The notes under the pieces are model-generated. The model did not search any database and was not told where the DNA came from. It was given only the letters and a program-made list of their open reading frames with translations. The position numbers and the translations under genes were made by a program. Below are positions 24,769 to 39,500 of a DNA stretch of 64,000 nt, piece after piece. Within the stretch, counting starts at the first letter, position 1, and each line of letters begins with the position of its first letter. The DNA is taken from positions 64,983,436-65,047,435 of the forward strand of contig NC_086381.1 of NCBI RefSeq assembly GCF_036588685.1, in the 5' to 3' direction. Origin of the DNA: Mytilus trossulus (taxonomy: Eukaryota > Mollusca > Bivalvia > Mytilida > Mytilidae).

Positions 24769-26362
24769 GTTACAGTAAATAGGTGAAATTAGGAATTACA
24801 TGTAATTACTAAAATTTAAGAATTACAGGTAATTCCCGGTGCACTTAGTTAATACAAGTAATTCCTGAAACGGCCCAGTTATTACCAGTAATTACTAATT
24901 TTAAAATGAATTTTTACAACTATTTACTGACTGCTAAAACAATGTAGTATTATGGTCAGGTGATCAAAAGTCATGGTAATACTAACTAAAAGATCAGTTA
25001 AAGTACAGTGCAGTAAATTTTGAATGGTTGATTTCTATAAAAAAATATCTTGAATAGATATGGACTTTCAAATATTTGGTTAAATCCAAGTAACTTTAGT
25101 TTTAATCCAAAATGGTTCAAGTTGAGCATTAAACAGATATTTTTTGACCAATTTCAGCAGACATGGAAATCAGAAATAGAAAATTCTCTTAAAGCATAAT
25201 GTTTAATTTTTTTGAAAAAAACTTTGAATTCTAAGAATATTTAGACTTACTACCTTATACAGATAAGACAACGTTATGTAGTTTAAGAACTGGTATGAAC
25301 TGTTATGTGCATAAGCTTCGAGATATAAAAAAAATTAATATATATTTTTTGTTGTCAAATCATTAATAACAATGATATAGTGAAATTATAATTCACTGTT
25401 AGCAGCCAATCTGGTTATAATTTGTTAAAATAGCTGAGAAACAAGGTTGATGAGTTGTGCACTTGCGAGTGAATATTTGGACCTCATTGATTACGCATTC
25501 ATGTGACCTTCAATTCAACCTCTAGCTGAAGATGCGCCAGTATGATGTATTAAGCTATTAAAGTTGTAAGGGTTTTGCAGAACAAATAGCCTACTTTTGC
25601 TGTTAATCGCAGGCTCAACAAAAATGAGGAAAAAATATTAAAATTTTCCTCTAGATACTATCTTTTGACTAGTACTGTAAGAAGCTTCTGTCAAAATAAG
25701 GTAAAAATCCAGGATGGTTTATTAAACCTAATGTTTTGAAAACTTTAACTGCATAGTGTATGAAACGTTAACTGGGAAAAAAACTCCTAGACTAGTCCAT
25801 TTATAAGTAATATGCAAAAAAGGATTCTTTTTACAAACTCTACTTTTGGATATTAACTTTTTACTCTTAAAAATTTTGCTTCTGTAGAAATCCAGGATAT
25901 TTGGAGAAAGTTATTTTAAAGTTTTAAAACACAGTGCATGATGGAGATTTTAGTTTAACCAAATTATGAAAATCAATTTGATATAGATATCATTGTCTTG
26001 CATGCATATATTTACAGAGTTTCAAAACCTATAAAACAACCATTTTCCAGTTGCAATTCACAAACACTAAAGAGTATGCACTTTTGATGTGCCTTATATT
26101 CCTACATCCTTAAGTAAACTCCCTTAAAATCCCCATCCCTTTACTTTCTTATTTAATATCTTGAATTATGTTTTTTAATTTTAAAACAAAAACATCAAGT
26201 TAGTAAATAGCTGTAAAAATGACAAAAAAAATCAGTGATTACCAGTAATCACTGAAACAACTAGTAAATACATGTAATTACTAAATTGGCTAGTAATTAC
26301 AGGTATTTACTGAAACGTTTAGTAATTACGTGTAATTCCTAATTTCACCTATTTACTGTAAC
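24769..26362. mobile_element. 1.6-kb inverted-repeat transposon with GTAATTAC subrepeats
   Basis: The left end GTTACAGTAAATAGGTGAAA (24769) is the reverse complement of the right end, and similarity runs on for over 100 bases. Both ends consist of short palindromic units built on AATTACATGTAATT and relatives. It is flanked on both sides by (TA)n, so any target duplication is hidden. The interior (about 24910-26210) has no long ORF. It is probably a non-autonomous DNA transposon; the superfamily is not assignable. Confidence 0.8.
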
Positions 26363-28259
26363 ATATATATATCTATATATATAAAATAAAAAGGACAAAC
26401 GGAAAAAAAGTAATGCATAAAATGAAAACTAGATTATTTGCAACAAGAAGATCAAAGAAGCCAGGAAATTAAATTTCACATTGAGATATATTAATGATGT
26501 TCTTTCCATTATCAATCCACAATTTTCAGAAATTGTTCAATACATATATACCACCAGAACTAGATATTAAAGAAACAACACGGCTTCCTCTGCCTCATTT
26601 TAGACTTATTCCTCTAATTTGATATGCAAAGTCATCTCAACACCATAATCAATGACAAACGAGACGATTGTAGTTTTAAAATTATCAACTTTTCCTACAT
26701 TAGTTAGTTGGGGGTACTTACTAACTTAGCAAACTCCATAACATAATTGCATCCCTTCATTTAAAGTTATAGCTATTTCCCTTTGACTTATAAGCTGAAA
26801 TAGTGATGGAAGGCAACGATATTTTTAAACCTCATTTTCGAAAAAATGGAGATAAATGGATTTCATTATCTCGTTGTAGACGGCTTATTCTTTCTAGAAA
26901 TATAACGACATATTATATGACAAAATGAATATCATTACCCGTCAGATGATATTAAAATGTATATTGATTTGAATCGTTATTTATATTGGTGTCGAATAAT
27001 TCGTTTACAGCAATGTTCGACACAAGGATTGATTTATATAGATGCACATTTGAAAATTATTATTAAAAATGGAATTCAAATAATGATATATATTTTATTG
27101 CACCAGATGCAAACTCAAAAGCTTCCCACAAACATTGGGAGTATTATCTCAAAAGTATGACAAATATTTAATATATAATCAAATAATACAGACAAATGCT
27201 AGTTATTATTGTTATAAAATAAAGAAATTTAATTGAAATAGCGTTTTCCCCAAAAATCTTTGTACAATACGACAAAGTAAAATTTTATCACTCAATTGTA
27301 ATACTGGAAGATCAATGGAGTGAGTGCCCACTTTTTTATGGTTGGAATGAGCGAATGAGACACCCCAAATCAACTCTTCTTATTTATCATGATTATTATT
27401 TAAAAATTATTTCATTTCTTTTTCTCAACAAATAAAACTTTATTATGATTATCGCAAAATGATTGTTTTTATTGTATTTCTATTTATAATATCATTTAGA
27501 GATTGATAGACCTTAATAGGATTATTTTTGTTCTTGTTAATAAACAATCAAAATATATTAATGTTGATCTCAGTCATTTTTTTTTTTTTGAAAACTATAT
27601 CAATCATTGATTTGTTCACCAGGTGTGTACTATCACGCGATCAAATGAATATAAGTAATTATGTTAAGTATGTCGATACTGAAACATAAGAACACAGAAG
27701 TTAATACAGTACGTCGATCCATCGCATTGCATTGACCACATTAATAGAAATTTATCAGATGTGAACTGTTTTAATAGATAAATCAATAACTTTCAAAAAA
27801 GACAAAATGATCAAAAAAGCGTTAATAAGAAAAAAAAGAATCCTATTTTTCAAAATATTTGATTTTATACAATTAATATTTTTTTAGGAGGGCAAAGTAA
27901 ATCAATTATTGTCAATTACCTGTTCAGTTTATCTTCAACTTAAGATTTTTAAATTTCTTTTTGGAGGTTTCTACCTCTTTTCTACTGTTTTGCTATTTCA
28001 TAACTCAATATCATACACTGCACATGTGCAATTTGTAAGACGTTGATATTTTTGCAGAGAAATTTAAATTCTTTAGGAAAATGAAACAGTAAACATGAAC
28101 ACAATTTACAGTTAGTTTGAATATCATTCAGTCATTATTCAAGTAATCATACTTACATCTAAATATAAATGTGGATTTATTATGTTATATTATGAAATTA
28201 TAATGAACATTGGTATAATATGTGTCTCTCCTATATATGCATACTGTCATATATGAGAA
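26363..28259. other. AT-rich intergenic sequence
   Basis: Nothing recognisable: low-complexity A/T runs, no splice-bounded coding segment, no tRNA-like fold that I could see. Confidence 0.45.
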
Positions 28260-28890
28260 AGAAGCAAAACCCGGTAGAAGAAGAAAAAGATCGACTCAAA
28301 CTGTCTCAGATACTGAACAAGAACTAGTTCCTCTGCCAAAGCGCTCAGATACCGATTCTTGTACTGTTTAACACCCACAACTATGGAAAATAAAGCCGAT
28401 CCACAAAAACAAGGTCAGTGAATGAAATTTACGATTAATGAGTCAAAGTAAGAGAAAATAAAAACTCTCTGAAATAGTCACTAGACAAACATATTACTGG
28501 TCTAGAAAACAGTCTCATAAACGGTAATATTAAAAAAAAAAGAAGAAATAGATCTGGTATTACAAATGTCGATAATAAAAAAGAGAGATTAGATCATCGT
28601 ATTGAAACACTTGAGAAAGGCCAAATAAATACACAAATTCTACAACCCGTGAACAGAGATGATTTCTCACTCTTAACTTGTTTTTCAAAATGTACAACAA
28701 AACGACCTGGATTATGTAAAAGATGTGATTAAAGCCATGGAATTAGATTATAGTTCAATGTCCGTTGATAGTCTAGGATCACAAAATTAACATGAGAACA
28801 CTACAGAAAAATATTGGTAACATAAGAAAACGACACAAAACGGTCCGAAGTGATGAACAATAAACGGAAATTAACACAGTAATGAAGTTG

Positions 28891-29012
28891 AAGAGTTGCC
28901 ACCGTCAATGTCGACTCAACGGTCGCAAATACAGTTTTACAGGCGACGCATAGAGGAGATAGTAAAACAATCATTTGTGACCGTCAAATTAAAACTGACG
29001 GTGGCAACTCTT
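28891..29012. mobile_element. 122-bp inverted-repeat element nested in the LINE
   Basis: Perfect 17-bp ends AAGAGTTGCCACCGTCA and their reverse complement, with more inverted similarity inside (CGGTCGCAAAT facing ATTTGTGACCG). It is a short miniature element inserted in the ORF1-side part of the LINE. Confidence 0.8.
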
Positions 29013-29764
29013 AAAGTACAGTATTGTTATTCCAATTCTACGGAATGACAAAAAGAAATAATATCTTAGAGCTTAGAAAATGTATAAATTTGACAAAAAA
29101 CTAAATTCTGCGAAATTTATGAATGATTTTGGCGCAAAGACTTCATGAATTAAAGTAATGTCATACAATTGAAAGGTTATTACGTTACATCTACGATTCA
29201 AATTCTGAATAAAACGGCGAATTCGTGGTAGGTGGTGTTTTATTTTGGATAATATTGTTAAAATCGAACATTGTTGATATAATCAACTTGAAATAGCGGG
29301 TCCCTCCTTAGTTTAATAGGCCTGATCAACTGTGGATTTAGCGGTAACTATTAGGATGACAACAGACACATAGTCCAATTTATGCCCAATTTTCAAATCC
29401 GAGGAGGACGAGTTATGAAAAAAAAATAGGAAATATGGATGCTTTTACAGTGTTTAAAAATAGGTATTTGGAACTGTAGGGGTGGAACCTATAAGATGAT
29501 ATTGCGTATAGCAGAATTTTAAGGGAAGATATCATTAATTCACTAAATTTTGATATAATTGATATACAGGAAACCCACTTGATTGGTTATCATAATGTAT
29601 TCATAAAAGGCTACAAATCTTTTGGAAATAATCAGACGGATATTTCAACTAATGCATAGAGAGGATCCAGAGGTGTCGGTTTTTAAATTTTAAATAAAAT
29701 ATTAGAAAGTTTCGACTGTGGAATTTTATACAATTTATATGACGATATAGTATTGATATATCTT

Positions 29765-30360
29765 ACGTAGATATAGGAAGATGTGGTGTGAGTGCCAATT
29801 AGACAACCTTCCATCCAAATAACATTTTTTTTAAAAATAAACAATTGTAGGTCAAAGTACGGCCTTCAACACGGAGCCTTGGCTTACACCGAACAACAAG
29901 CTATAAAGGGCCCCAAATATACTAGTGTAAAACCATTCAAACGGGAAAACCAACGGTCTAATCCAAATAAAAAAACGAAGAACGAGAAACACGTATATAT
30001 TACATAAACAAACGACAACTACTGTACATCAGATTCCTGACTTAGGACAGGTGCAAACATTTGCATCGGGATTAAACGTTAAAATGGATCCAAACCTTCT
30101 CCCTTTTTCTGAAACACTAGCATAACATCACAACATAGTAATACACACGATAAAATATAAATTGACAGACTTAACTCAATCAAAAAACGTTAATGATGTG
30201 TCTTTTTTGAAGTTCAGTTAATTTGGGCTTTTGGTTAGTGGCAGCACGAAGCAACTATACCAGACCACTCGGTGCTAACTCGTAAACTATCTCTATTGGA
30301 TTACTAGCAATATACAAAAACAATAAAAAAAACAAAACTCAAGCGCGAAAGATTGAACGG
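29765..30360 (+). repeat. long dispersed repeat inserted in the LINE endonuclease region
   Basis: It begins as family A ('gatataggaagatgtggt') and continues with 'gattcctgacttaggacagg' and 'cactcggtgctaactcgtaa', which I recall as repeat text in mussel genomes. It separates the endonuclease segment from the linker segment of the LINE, so it is younger than the LINE. Confidence 0.65.
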
Positions 30361-31954
30361 AAACGTGTTTACCAAGTGAAGAACCTTCCAAATGCTATAT
30401 TTACAAACGAAATGTGCAGACACGCAATACCCAATGTAATTTTAAAAGCAATATAAAGTTTTCAAAACAGACAGTCTTTACAACCCGTTCGTTGTCACAC
30501 TTTATAGTAAAGTGGATCGACAGCTTGTTTGCAACGATAAACATAATGAACATAACGGCAAAAAGAGGCGAAAAGCAGTTACACCATGTTGGAACAATGA
30601 TCTAAATAAACTTTTCAGTAAAACGCTTCGGTCGGAAAAATTTTTGTTCGATGTTATAACGGTAACAGACGTACATGAGAAAGACTGTAGCAGGTTTTTA
30701 TTGTGAATCGGAAAAGCTTTGATAAATGTGTGAGGCAAGCGCAACATCAGTATCAAGAGCAACAACGCAACAAGCTACGAAGTGAGTAATTGCTTTTTTC
30801 AGCAGAAATTACGGAAGTTGATGACTTATTTCTGTCAAACATTGAACAGTTAAACGCGCAAATGGAAGCCTAAATCGATTACATAATTTTAAATAAAAAT
30901 GAAACTTAAGTTACGGATGCTCCACTCAATGATGATATAAGTATTAAAGAGACAAAAGGTGCCATGAAAAGACTGAAATCTGGAAAATCAGAAGAAGTAG
31001 ATAATCTACCAAATGAAATTCTAATAAACAAACCTAAGTATATGCCTTAGAAACAATGATCAATATGTTTTCCACTATTAGAAAAGTGCCTAGTTTGTGA
31101 TGTAAATGTAAGGACTATCGTGACCCATTAAAACGTGTATGTCAACGGTCGCTAAACCATTTGATTAAATTCTTAATACTAAGTAGTCGAAGGATGAATT
31201 TCTTTGAAAGTGAAAATATTTTTGCGGGGACCAAATGGATACCGTAAACGCAGATCAGGCCGCGATCACATATACAGCTTTTGTTCAATTCTAAGAAACA
31301 GAAAAACACACTAATTGGAAACATTTACAAATGTATGTGCTTTGTAATCTTTTCAAAGGCTTTTAACTAAGATGACCAAACTTTCTGTGACATAAACTTA
31401 TGACTGCCGGAATTCACGGTCATAGGCTTAAAAAAGTTCCAAGTATGTATTCCGTTATGAAAGTCTGTATCCAGATAAACGAACAATATACAAGATGGTT
31501 TTCTGTAGGAAAAGGAGTCCATTAGGGTGATAATTTAGCTCCGACGCTACTCGCCTTATTCATTAATGATCCAATACCTGAAAGCTATTCTCTTGGCTGT
31601 GAAGTCTTTCTAAAAAAATACTTTTCAGTCAGTGAGTAACTATACGCCGACGACACAGTTCTCAGTACTAGCGCTACTGCGGGTCAACAAACACAATTAA
31701 ACACGTTGAACAACTAGTCGAGAATATTGACAAAACTAAAGTACTGCACGTAAAGAAAGCTTCAGTTGCACAAAGCCACTTTGAGTTAAAAACTGGCGAC
31801 AAAATAGTTAACTATACTTCAAACTGCCGATATTTAAGTCTTCAAGTGTTAGAAACATTAGACTACATCATCAGTATACACCAGTTGATTACTGGGAGCA
31901 GTCATGCTTTAGGTTCCCTTGTTATGAAATACTGCATAGCGGTTTATTTACGAG

Positions 31955-32155
31955 GGTATACAATTTTTGTTATCAAATAAGGTATTCGAAATATTTTGGC
32001 GGTATTTATTTTGGAGGATTCAAAACGTTTATCAATATTCAGGCATATGCACTTTTAAATTAGCGGAATTATTTTTTGCATTTATGTTCTTTTCCCGAAA
32101 ATAGGCGAACATTTACACCCCGCGAAAATAACCGACTATACGTTATTACAGTACC
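31955..32155. repeat. insertion between reverse transcriptase and C-terminal LINE segments
   Basis: This stretch, with 'cgaaaataggcgaa' and 'ccgcgaaaataaccgacta', interrupts LINE-like coding sequence that resumes near 32160. Similar 'cgcgaaaata' text occurs near 51830-51870. Borders are approximate. Confidence 0.45.
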
Positions 32156-33516
32156 GTTAGATTGCATTATGATTGATTTAAAACATACTGTGCTGAAGTA
32201 TGGGGTTAAAAACGTATGAAGGACTAGCTAGACAAATTGCAAATTAGGGCTATATGATCTTTTTCAGGAGTCGGAAAGTTATACCGATACCAGAAATGAC
32301 AGGTGAAATGGCATGGATATAAGTCTCTATCCAAAATCCTTGTCAGATGATAAAGCTGTGGTGCCGTCATGTAAATATGAACTCAAACGAAACAAAAACA
32401 AAACAAGAATTGCACAGCAAAGACCTTTTATGTAAATAATAAGTTGTTGTCCAAAAGCACTTGTTTCCACTTGAGACAAAATGAACTAGAAGTTAGCAAA
32501 TATGACATCGCTTATATAATATTTGCATGCAATTAAATCAACCTGTATTTGCATCTTTGCGTTTTCATTACACTAGAAAGATTGATCTTATCAAATCAAG
32601 AACTTTTTCCAATGTATCTAGCAGATTATGACATCTTGATAGTAAATACTTATAAATATGGAATACAATCAGAACCGTTCTGACCGAAATACCTTTCCTA
32701 CCTTGAAAAATCATCGGTCAAATAAGTTTCATATTCACTATTTTGTGTAGTTGCAGGCTGCAAGCTGGGGATTATTGTCATGACGCTTCTTTCTTATAGA
32801 TTATATTTTCATTGTAGTTGCTTCTTCAATAGTTTTATTTCGATTACTTTATTCAGTGTCATTACTATTTTCGACTTTACTGGAGTTATTGATAGATAAT
32901 TTCTGCTACATGTATTTACTAATTTCAATGCTCATTGTAAACTTTATTTGATATTTTATACTTTTTTTTTATTATATAATACCACAACCCTTGACGAAAT
33001 AACACAAAACTTTTCAATATAATTGTATGTATAAGTGACCCGATTTATCTTATCAGACTTGAATATTAAAATTGCAAACAAGAGAAATAATGGTGATTAA
33101 TTTGAAAAGTGTTTGATCAATCATAAACAGTCCTGTTAACCGCATGAACAGGAAAACATAAGATAAAAGAATTAGCTCAAAAAGATTAATGTTTATAAAG
33201 AGACGTGTGTTTGTTGAATATGCAGTTACAGCCGATTTTATTGAGTGTGTGTGTTTTGCTCGCTAGGAAGCTGAAACTTGAATTCATTTTAAGGTTAGGT
33301 AAACTATTTTCCTCGTAAACTAGTCCGACGAATAACCAATTTATCTCTCTGAAAGGAAGGTGGCATACCTTACCTTATAAGGACAGCAAGCTTACAAAAC
33401 ATATTACCTACACACCCAAAAACATCGGCTGAAATGTTCACACTGATTTCGGTTGAAGTATTGCACTTTTTCATATTGATATATATATACACATATCAAC
33501 GAGTTGTATATATATT

Positions 33517-36500
33517 TCAATGTCTAAACACAAGTATGTATAAATCACCTAATTTAAAATAGAAATAATAATTCAGATTATATGTAACGTAGAATCCAAA
33601 TGAACTTCCAACAATGCAATGGTACTTTCCGCCACCATGTCCATCTAGGCTGACTTTAATATGTTCTGCGATATCGGCCGTATTGCTATAACGATGTTTA
33701 CCTTCTCGGGAATATTGAATTGTTTTCTTTTGCATATATACAGACATATGCACGGTTCTTATATCTACAACATACATGTATCAGTTATGCAAAATACTTT
33801 TATACAATAGTTATCAAAGGTACCAGGATTATAATTTAATACGCAAAATGCGCGTTTTGTCTTAATAAGACTTATCAATGACGCTCAGATCAAAATAGTA
33901 ATAAAGCTAAACAAGTACAAAATTGAAGACAATTGAGGACCCAAAATTCAAATGAGTTGTGCCAAATACAGCTAAGGTAATATATTCTTGGGAAAATCTT
34001 TAGTTTTTTTCGAAATATGTTTAGCTTTGTTAACAGGAATTTATAAAAAATGACTATATAATTGATATTCATGTCAACACCGAAGTTATGACAAATGATT
34101 AATGTATTCCAACAAAAAAATATAACTTAATCACTCAGTTATAACATTCTGATTTCAGTACACTCGAAACACATTTGTTGAGGTATTCACGTGCCGCTGA
34201 TTTTATTTGATCTAATAGAAACAATTATGCATTTGTAAAATATTGATTCACATACCAACGTCATCTGAACTAGACCTTTTCCCAAATCTGTTTTCTAGAT
34301 GAAATTCTGAAAAAGTATCAAATGTTAACATGCAGTCATTTTCCTCGAAAGTTAAAAAAAATGCCATTACATTAATTTGCAAGGAATGTTTGCGCCGCAG
34401 ATGTTCGTGGATATATGGCACTTGCCATAGCAAACACTTTCTTTTTCCCTTCAATTGTGTAGGTCTATTTTCAATTAAAACTAGATTTTACTTGCCATGA
34501 TTAGCCGTGAAAAATCATGATATGGGTTCTTGCAATCTTTATCCGTAATTTCGTGGTGATTTTGCCTTGGTGTCTTAGAATGGATTGTTGTTTCGAGTTT
34601 CAAGTAATTCAATGAATTGAAAAAAAAACGTTAAGTCTTTTTAAAAGTTTAAAATAAATTTTAGATATTTCGTTGCTATAAATAGAAAGCTATGCTGAAA
34701 TGTTTTGCTTGTAGTCAATCCAGAACTTATAAGTGAATATTCTGACAAATCAGCATGCTTTGGTTTTGTAGAAGAGATCATAATTGACTACAAGTTGGTG
34801 AATTTATCGTGGTAAAAGGTATGAAAATTGACTGACAGACTGAATTGAACATCAAAATTTATTATATGACTTCATTCATTAAATGTCGAAATTCGCATCT
34901 GGTGAAGTCAAAATATGCTGTAAATATTGCTGTTTAGTTTTTTCAGAACTGGTTTTATTTTATACAACTTTTTGTGTTGATATTTGATCTAAGTGTCTTG
35001 TCTTGTTCATTGTTCTGTTGTTCTGATAAAGTTAGAATTAACAAATTCTGATACTGTTTGCTCTGTTACCAGTTACAATTCTGCCTTGGATAAGACAAAC
35101 GGGTGTTTCAAAGTGACTCTGATAGAGCACCCTTTTAAGGTATAGACTGACATCTTTTCTTTGATTTTCTTTTGGAACCGATGTTAACGTCACTTTATGA
35201 CCTTTGGTTTTCCGTCCCATTGGGGTATTCTCTTTGTTGTGCTTTTCCCATTTGCAATAAGTTAATTTTTGTTTTATTGATTAGTATTTGTATGATGCTG
35301 TATGATACTTTTTGTATGTGATTGTCGTTTAAAGTGGTATGGGTGTCTTCCTCCATCTTGGATTGTAAAAAACATAGAACCAAAGGTCCAGATTTTGATC
35401 AAGTTAGCAAAATTTGATGCAGAAATGCAGATATTTAATGCGAATTTTCATTTATAAGAACCAATTTATAAGTATATAACTTATAAATATAAATATTTTT
35501 GCAAATGCTAATTATTATTGGATGTTTTTTTTATTTTTTTGAGTTTGGCATTTTAAGGGGAGCTAACTCTAAAACAGTACATTTTCTGAAGGATTCTACA
35601 TGTAATTTTCATAATTTTGTGATTTATCCGGAAAAAACGTACGGTGACCCTATCTTTTCTTTTAATATTCTCAAAGCAGTGTCTGAAAGCTATTTTTTCC
35701 TGTAGTATTTAACAATTCTATCATTTTAATTTGTTTCTGATCACAAAATGGTGCTTTTTCCTATATAATCCATACAAAATGTTTCAGTTTGTCCTATGCT
35801 GTAGCTTTAGAAAATCGCGGTGACCTATCATTTTTATTATATTTTTCAGCATGTATCAATAGATACTACATTTTGGCCAAGTATGAACAAATTCTATAAT
35901 TTTTTTTTTTAGACTCCCATATCACCTTAAAGAGCTCATGTTATGTCTGTTATTATGTACATGTGTGTCGACTTTATATAAAATAATTTTAACTACTTAC
36001 AAACTATTCTTTCGTCCGTCAGAATCGATTAAGTATTGTCTAAAGAAAAGACTTGGGATCATTGCGATGCCTCATTTAAATAGATAAATTTGAGAATGGA
36101 AATTGGGAATGTCAAAGAGACAACAACCCGACCAAATAAAAAAACAAGAGCAGAAGGTCATCAACAGGTCTTTCCCTAGATTAAATTTAACATTAATCAT
36201 TTTGAAAACAAGTGACAGTTTTCTGTTAGCAATTATATAAAAAAAAACAGAAATTACAAAATTAGCTTTTTAGAAGAATCATTTATTATGAAATATAGCT
36301 TCACAGTGTAGATACTAATCTGTACGCTATCCGGAAGTCGCGATTTTCGAAGCGAGGATTTCAAACTGACTAAAAGAACGGTTTTGTTTTGGTGCCTTTT
36401 CTCATCATTTGTTTACTCCTTTATCTCTAAAGTGCTTTTCACATCTTAAATGTATGTATAGCATCATAACTATGAGTAACAGTAACAAAAACATGTAGTA

Positions 36501-39500
36501 GAATATAAAATATACGTGTGCATCACACCAACTTCATAGGGAAAAGTGAAATTGATGGACAATTTTGCTCTCGTAGTACAAAGTAAATAATCTTTTATTG
36601 CAAATATTTACATCAGTTTACAGTTAAATATATACTGTTTCAATATTCTTAGCGTATTTAAGTAGAATGTTCGTATTTCAAATAAAAAAATATGCTTTCC
36701 TTGAGGATCCCAAAATAAATTACTGTACGATCAGTCTAAAACTGACTGTATTCTAGAAGCGATTTTAGATTTTTTGTCTGTATGACCAGTCGTGATTTTG
36801 AAGAAAAAAAACAACGGCAATTTGAAGGTATATACGTGTCTTTGTGATATTATGATTGTGTCCATGGAACTATAACGTGTAATTGCTTTCATCAGACAAT
36901 GCAAATATATTTCTGATGATTTTTGTAGACGGCAAACTAATCTTATTTTTGATCCGTCAGTCTTATTTAAAATGAAATGACTAAAACGCAAAACATGATT
37001 GGACTTTGTATTAATGTGTCGTTGCAGTTATCTGTTTAACTATTACATTTTTAGACTATTTACACCGTCTGTCGTTGACGAATTGGTGAGAACATACATC
37101 AAGTTTGTCTCTTTTAAAATGACAAAAAATAGATAGAGAAAGTTTTGTTTAAAAACTTTAGGTATTGAGGAAAGAATTGACGAAATTATACCCCGACACC
37201 TATAGTCCATGTTTTTGAAAAAAATAAACCACCAAAAACCTAAATTATAGGTACACAGGGGCATCATTTAAAAACGAATATGAGGAAGTTTTATTAATAT
37301 ATGGTAAGTTTTTGAAAGTTGCGTATAGTAAATGGGTACCATCCAATAAGGTAGTGGAAAAGTCCTTATCATGGAAATAGAAAACTGCAGAATTTTCTAA
37401 AAATCAAAATAAGAGGTGCACAATTGAATTAAATGATAAGGAATCTGAAAAAGATTGATTAAATTATGACAAGTGTCTGAAAGAAGTTGTGGGTATAAAA
37501 TAGGTACGCCCAATATAAGGTTATGACAGTCCGTATTTAAGATAGAGAAACGTCAAAAATATTTTTACCAAAAATCCGAAATAGAAGGTCCATAATAAAT
37601 TAATTGATTAAAATTGGAGCAATTTTAGAAAAAAAATAACAATTGTTTTTGGAGGTCACGGTTGGAAATACCTGATGGGTGCCCCCATATAATGCAATGT
37701 TCAAGTCCGTATCTTATATAAAGAAACCCCATTAAAGATTTTAATAAAATTCTTAATATATTCCTTTTTTATATAAATAAGGCCGTTAATTTTCTCGTTT
37801 GAATTGTTTTACAGTGTCATTTCGGGGCCTTTTATAGCTGACTTTGTGGTATTGGCTTTGCTCATTGTTGACGGCTGTACAGTGATCTATATTTGTTGAT
37901 GTCTGTGCAATTTTGGTCTCTTGTTGACGGTTGTCTCATTGGCAATCATACTGCATCTTCTTTTTTTATATTATCATTTATGCTAAGGAATCCGAGAAAA
38001 ATTAATTAATAGTTTAATACCAGTGACGGATTCAAGAAAATTGGGATCCGGCGGTTTGAAACTCTTTTTTTAACTTTCAATGCATTTGTATGGGAACATA
38101 TTGAAAATGGATTGGACCCCCTCAAAATGTCGGGAAACCCCAATGTATATTAAGTGGTTTATGAGGAGATGCGCTTACAAAACCGGCGAAACATGTTGTA
38201 CCGGTCCAACGGACAGACGGATAGACAGACGAACGGAAAGACGGACTTCGTTATCATTATAAACCACCGCTTTACAAAGTGGTGTACAATTTAGTGTGAA
38301 AGAGACAGATCTACATCCAAAGCAAAGTGAAGGAATTGTAATCAATTATAGGCTACAGTACGGCCTCGAATGTTTGTAAATACATGCATTTTTATATAAC
38401 AATTAAATTTGTGTGTTTGTACAATTTTAAGTATAACGGAGAACATTTTTGAAACTTATATAAACAAACAAACCTTCCTCTTATTTCAGCAACATTCAAA
38501 CATCATTATACTTACTGTTGTAAGTCGATTACACCCTATCAAGCTTAAACATGTTTGATAAGTTTTCAGGATGTGAATTTATTAAAATATATTTGTGTTA
38601 TTTAGAGAAATGCCATCTTCTAATGTATCGTAAAAACTTGAAATCACCACTAGAATACAGTGAAATAAAGACTGAGCATTCAGTTTCAAAATATACAAGC
38701 GAGACTGATCGTACAGTGAGAAATTCAAACAAGTGTAATTTTCTTATTTCTGGCTTCAAAGATCTGGCTGAAACTTTTACCACCACTTAAAATATACTTT
38801 ATCTAGTTAATTAAGTCTGGTTTTTACGTGAATTTGTACAGTAAGGGTGCAAAAACATTGTTTTTATGTTAACCGACTGATATTCCGTAGTGATGCACTT
38901 TAAAATCTCTTGATTAAGGCAAAGATACGAATAATGAATATTCTCAATTTAATTCTAAACCATTTGTGAATATCGATGTCAGCTGAATTAATCATTAAGC
39001 AATGTACAGATGAACATCTTACTGTTTAATATAGTATATCCAACAAATTTAAAATGTGATCCAAAAAGTTCTCGCTTCGAAAATCGCGACTTCCGGATAT
39101 CGTACAGAATAGTGTCTACATTGTGAGCTTGCAAGCTTCAAATAGTTTTCATCTTTTGTATATCCCTTTAAAACTCATCTGGTCTAAAGAGCAAAGTGAG
39201 CATTTATTTTATTTTTTTCCAAATGTTTTTGGGATGCAAGTGAATGCTTAGTTCAATAAGTATATTGTTAATCTCCGCATATGTTTATATGAGGTTCAAA
39301 GCAATTACTTGAACAAAAGTAGTCATCACCGTATGGTAAACTGAATATATTACAAAAAATATTCTGTTCTTTCATAAAATACTTCATCAATATTTAAATG
39401 ATAAAAGACTATACAGAATTATATACTGTCACAATAAAATACAAGGATGCAATACATAGTGATTTGGAATACTACCATTTACGTCTGTTGTCGCACTGAA

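Larger units (their letters stand above)
28260..32900 (+). mobile_element. degraded non-LTR retrotransposon (LINE)
   Basis: Broken plus-strand segments appear in LINE order. About 28260-28680 is a charged ORF1-like stretch (RLDHRIETLEKGQ). About 29457-29690 is an apurinic-type endonuclease start (IGIWNCRGG, QETHL, GYKSFGNNQTD). About 30560-30780 is the linker before the reverse transcriptase (CWNNDLNKL, FDKCVRQAQHQYQ). About 31140-31660 is the reverse transcriptase, with LLALFINDP and the catalytic LYADDTVLS at 31640-31666. About 32170-32330 is the C-terminal part (CAEVWG, LDKLQIRAI). Frames change often and stops are many, so the copy is dead. Ends are approximate and no poly(A) or target duplication was fixed. 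Confidence 0.8.

Noticed and set aside
30502-30765. Overlapping ORFs on both strands near 30.5 kb
   Set aside because: The plus frame is the linker part of the degraded LINE; the minus frame is its shadow.
36731-36991. Minus-strand ORF with 'SHFILNKTDGSK' considered as an extra FHL exon or partial light chain domain
   Set aside because: The similarity is only a few residues, the phase is unsupported, and it lies inside a region bounded by inverted repeats.
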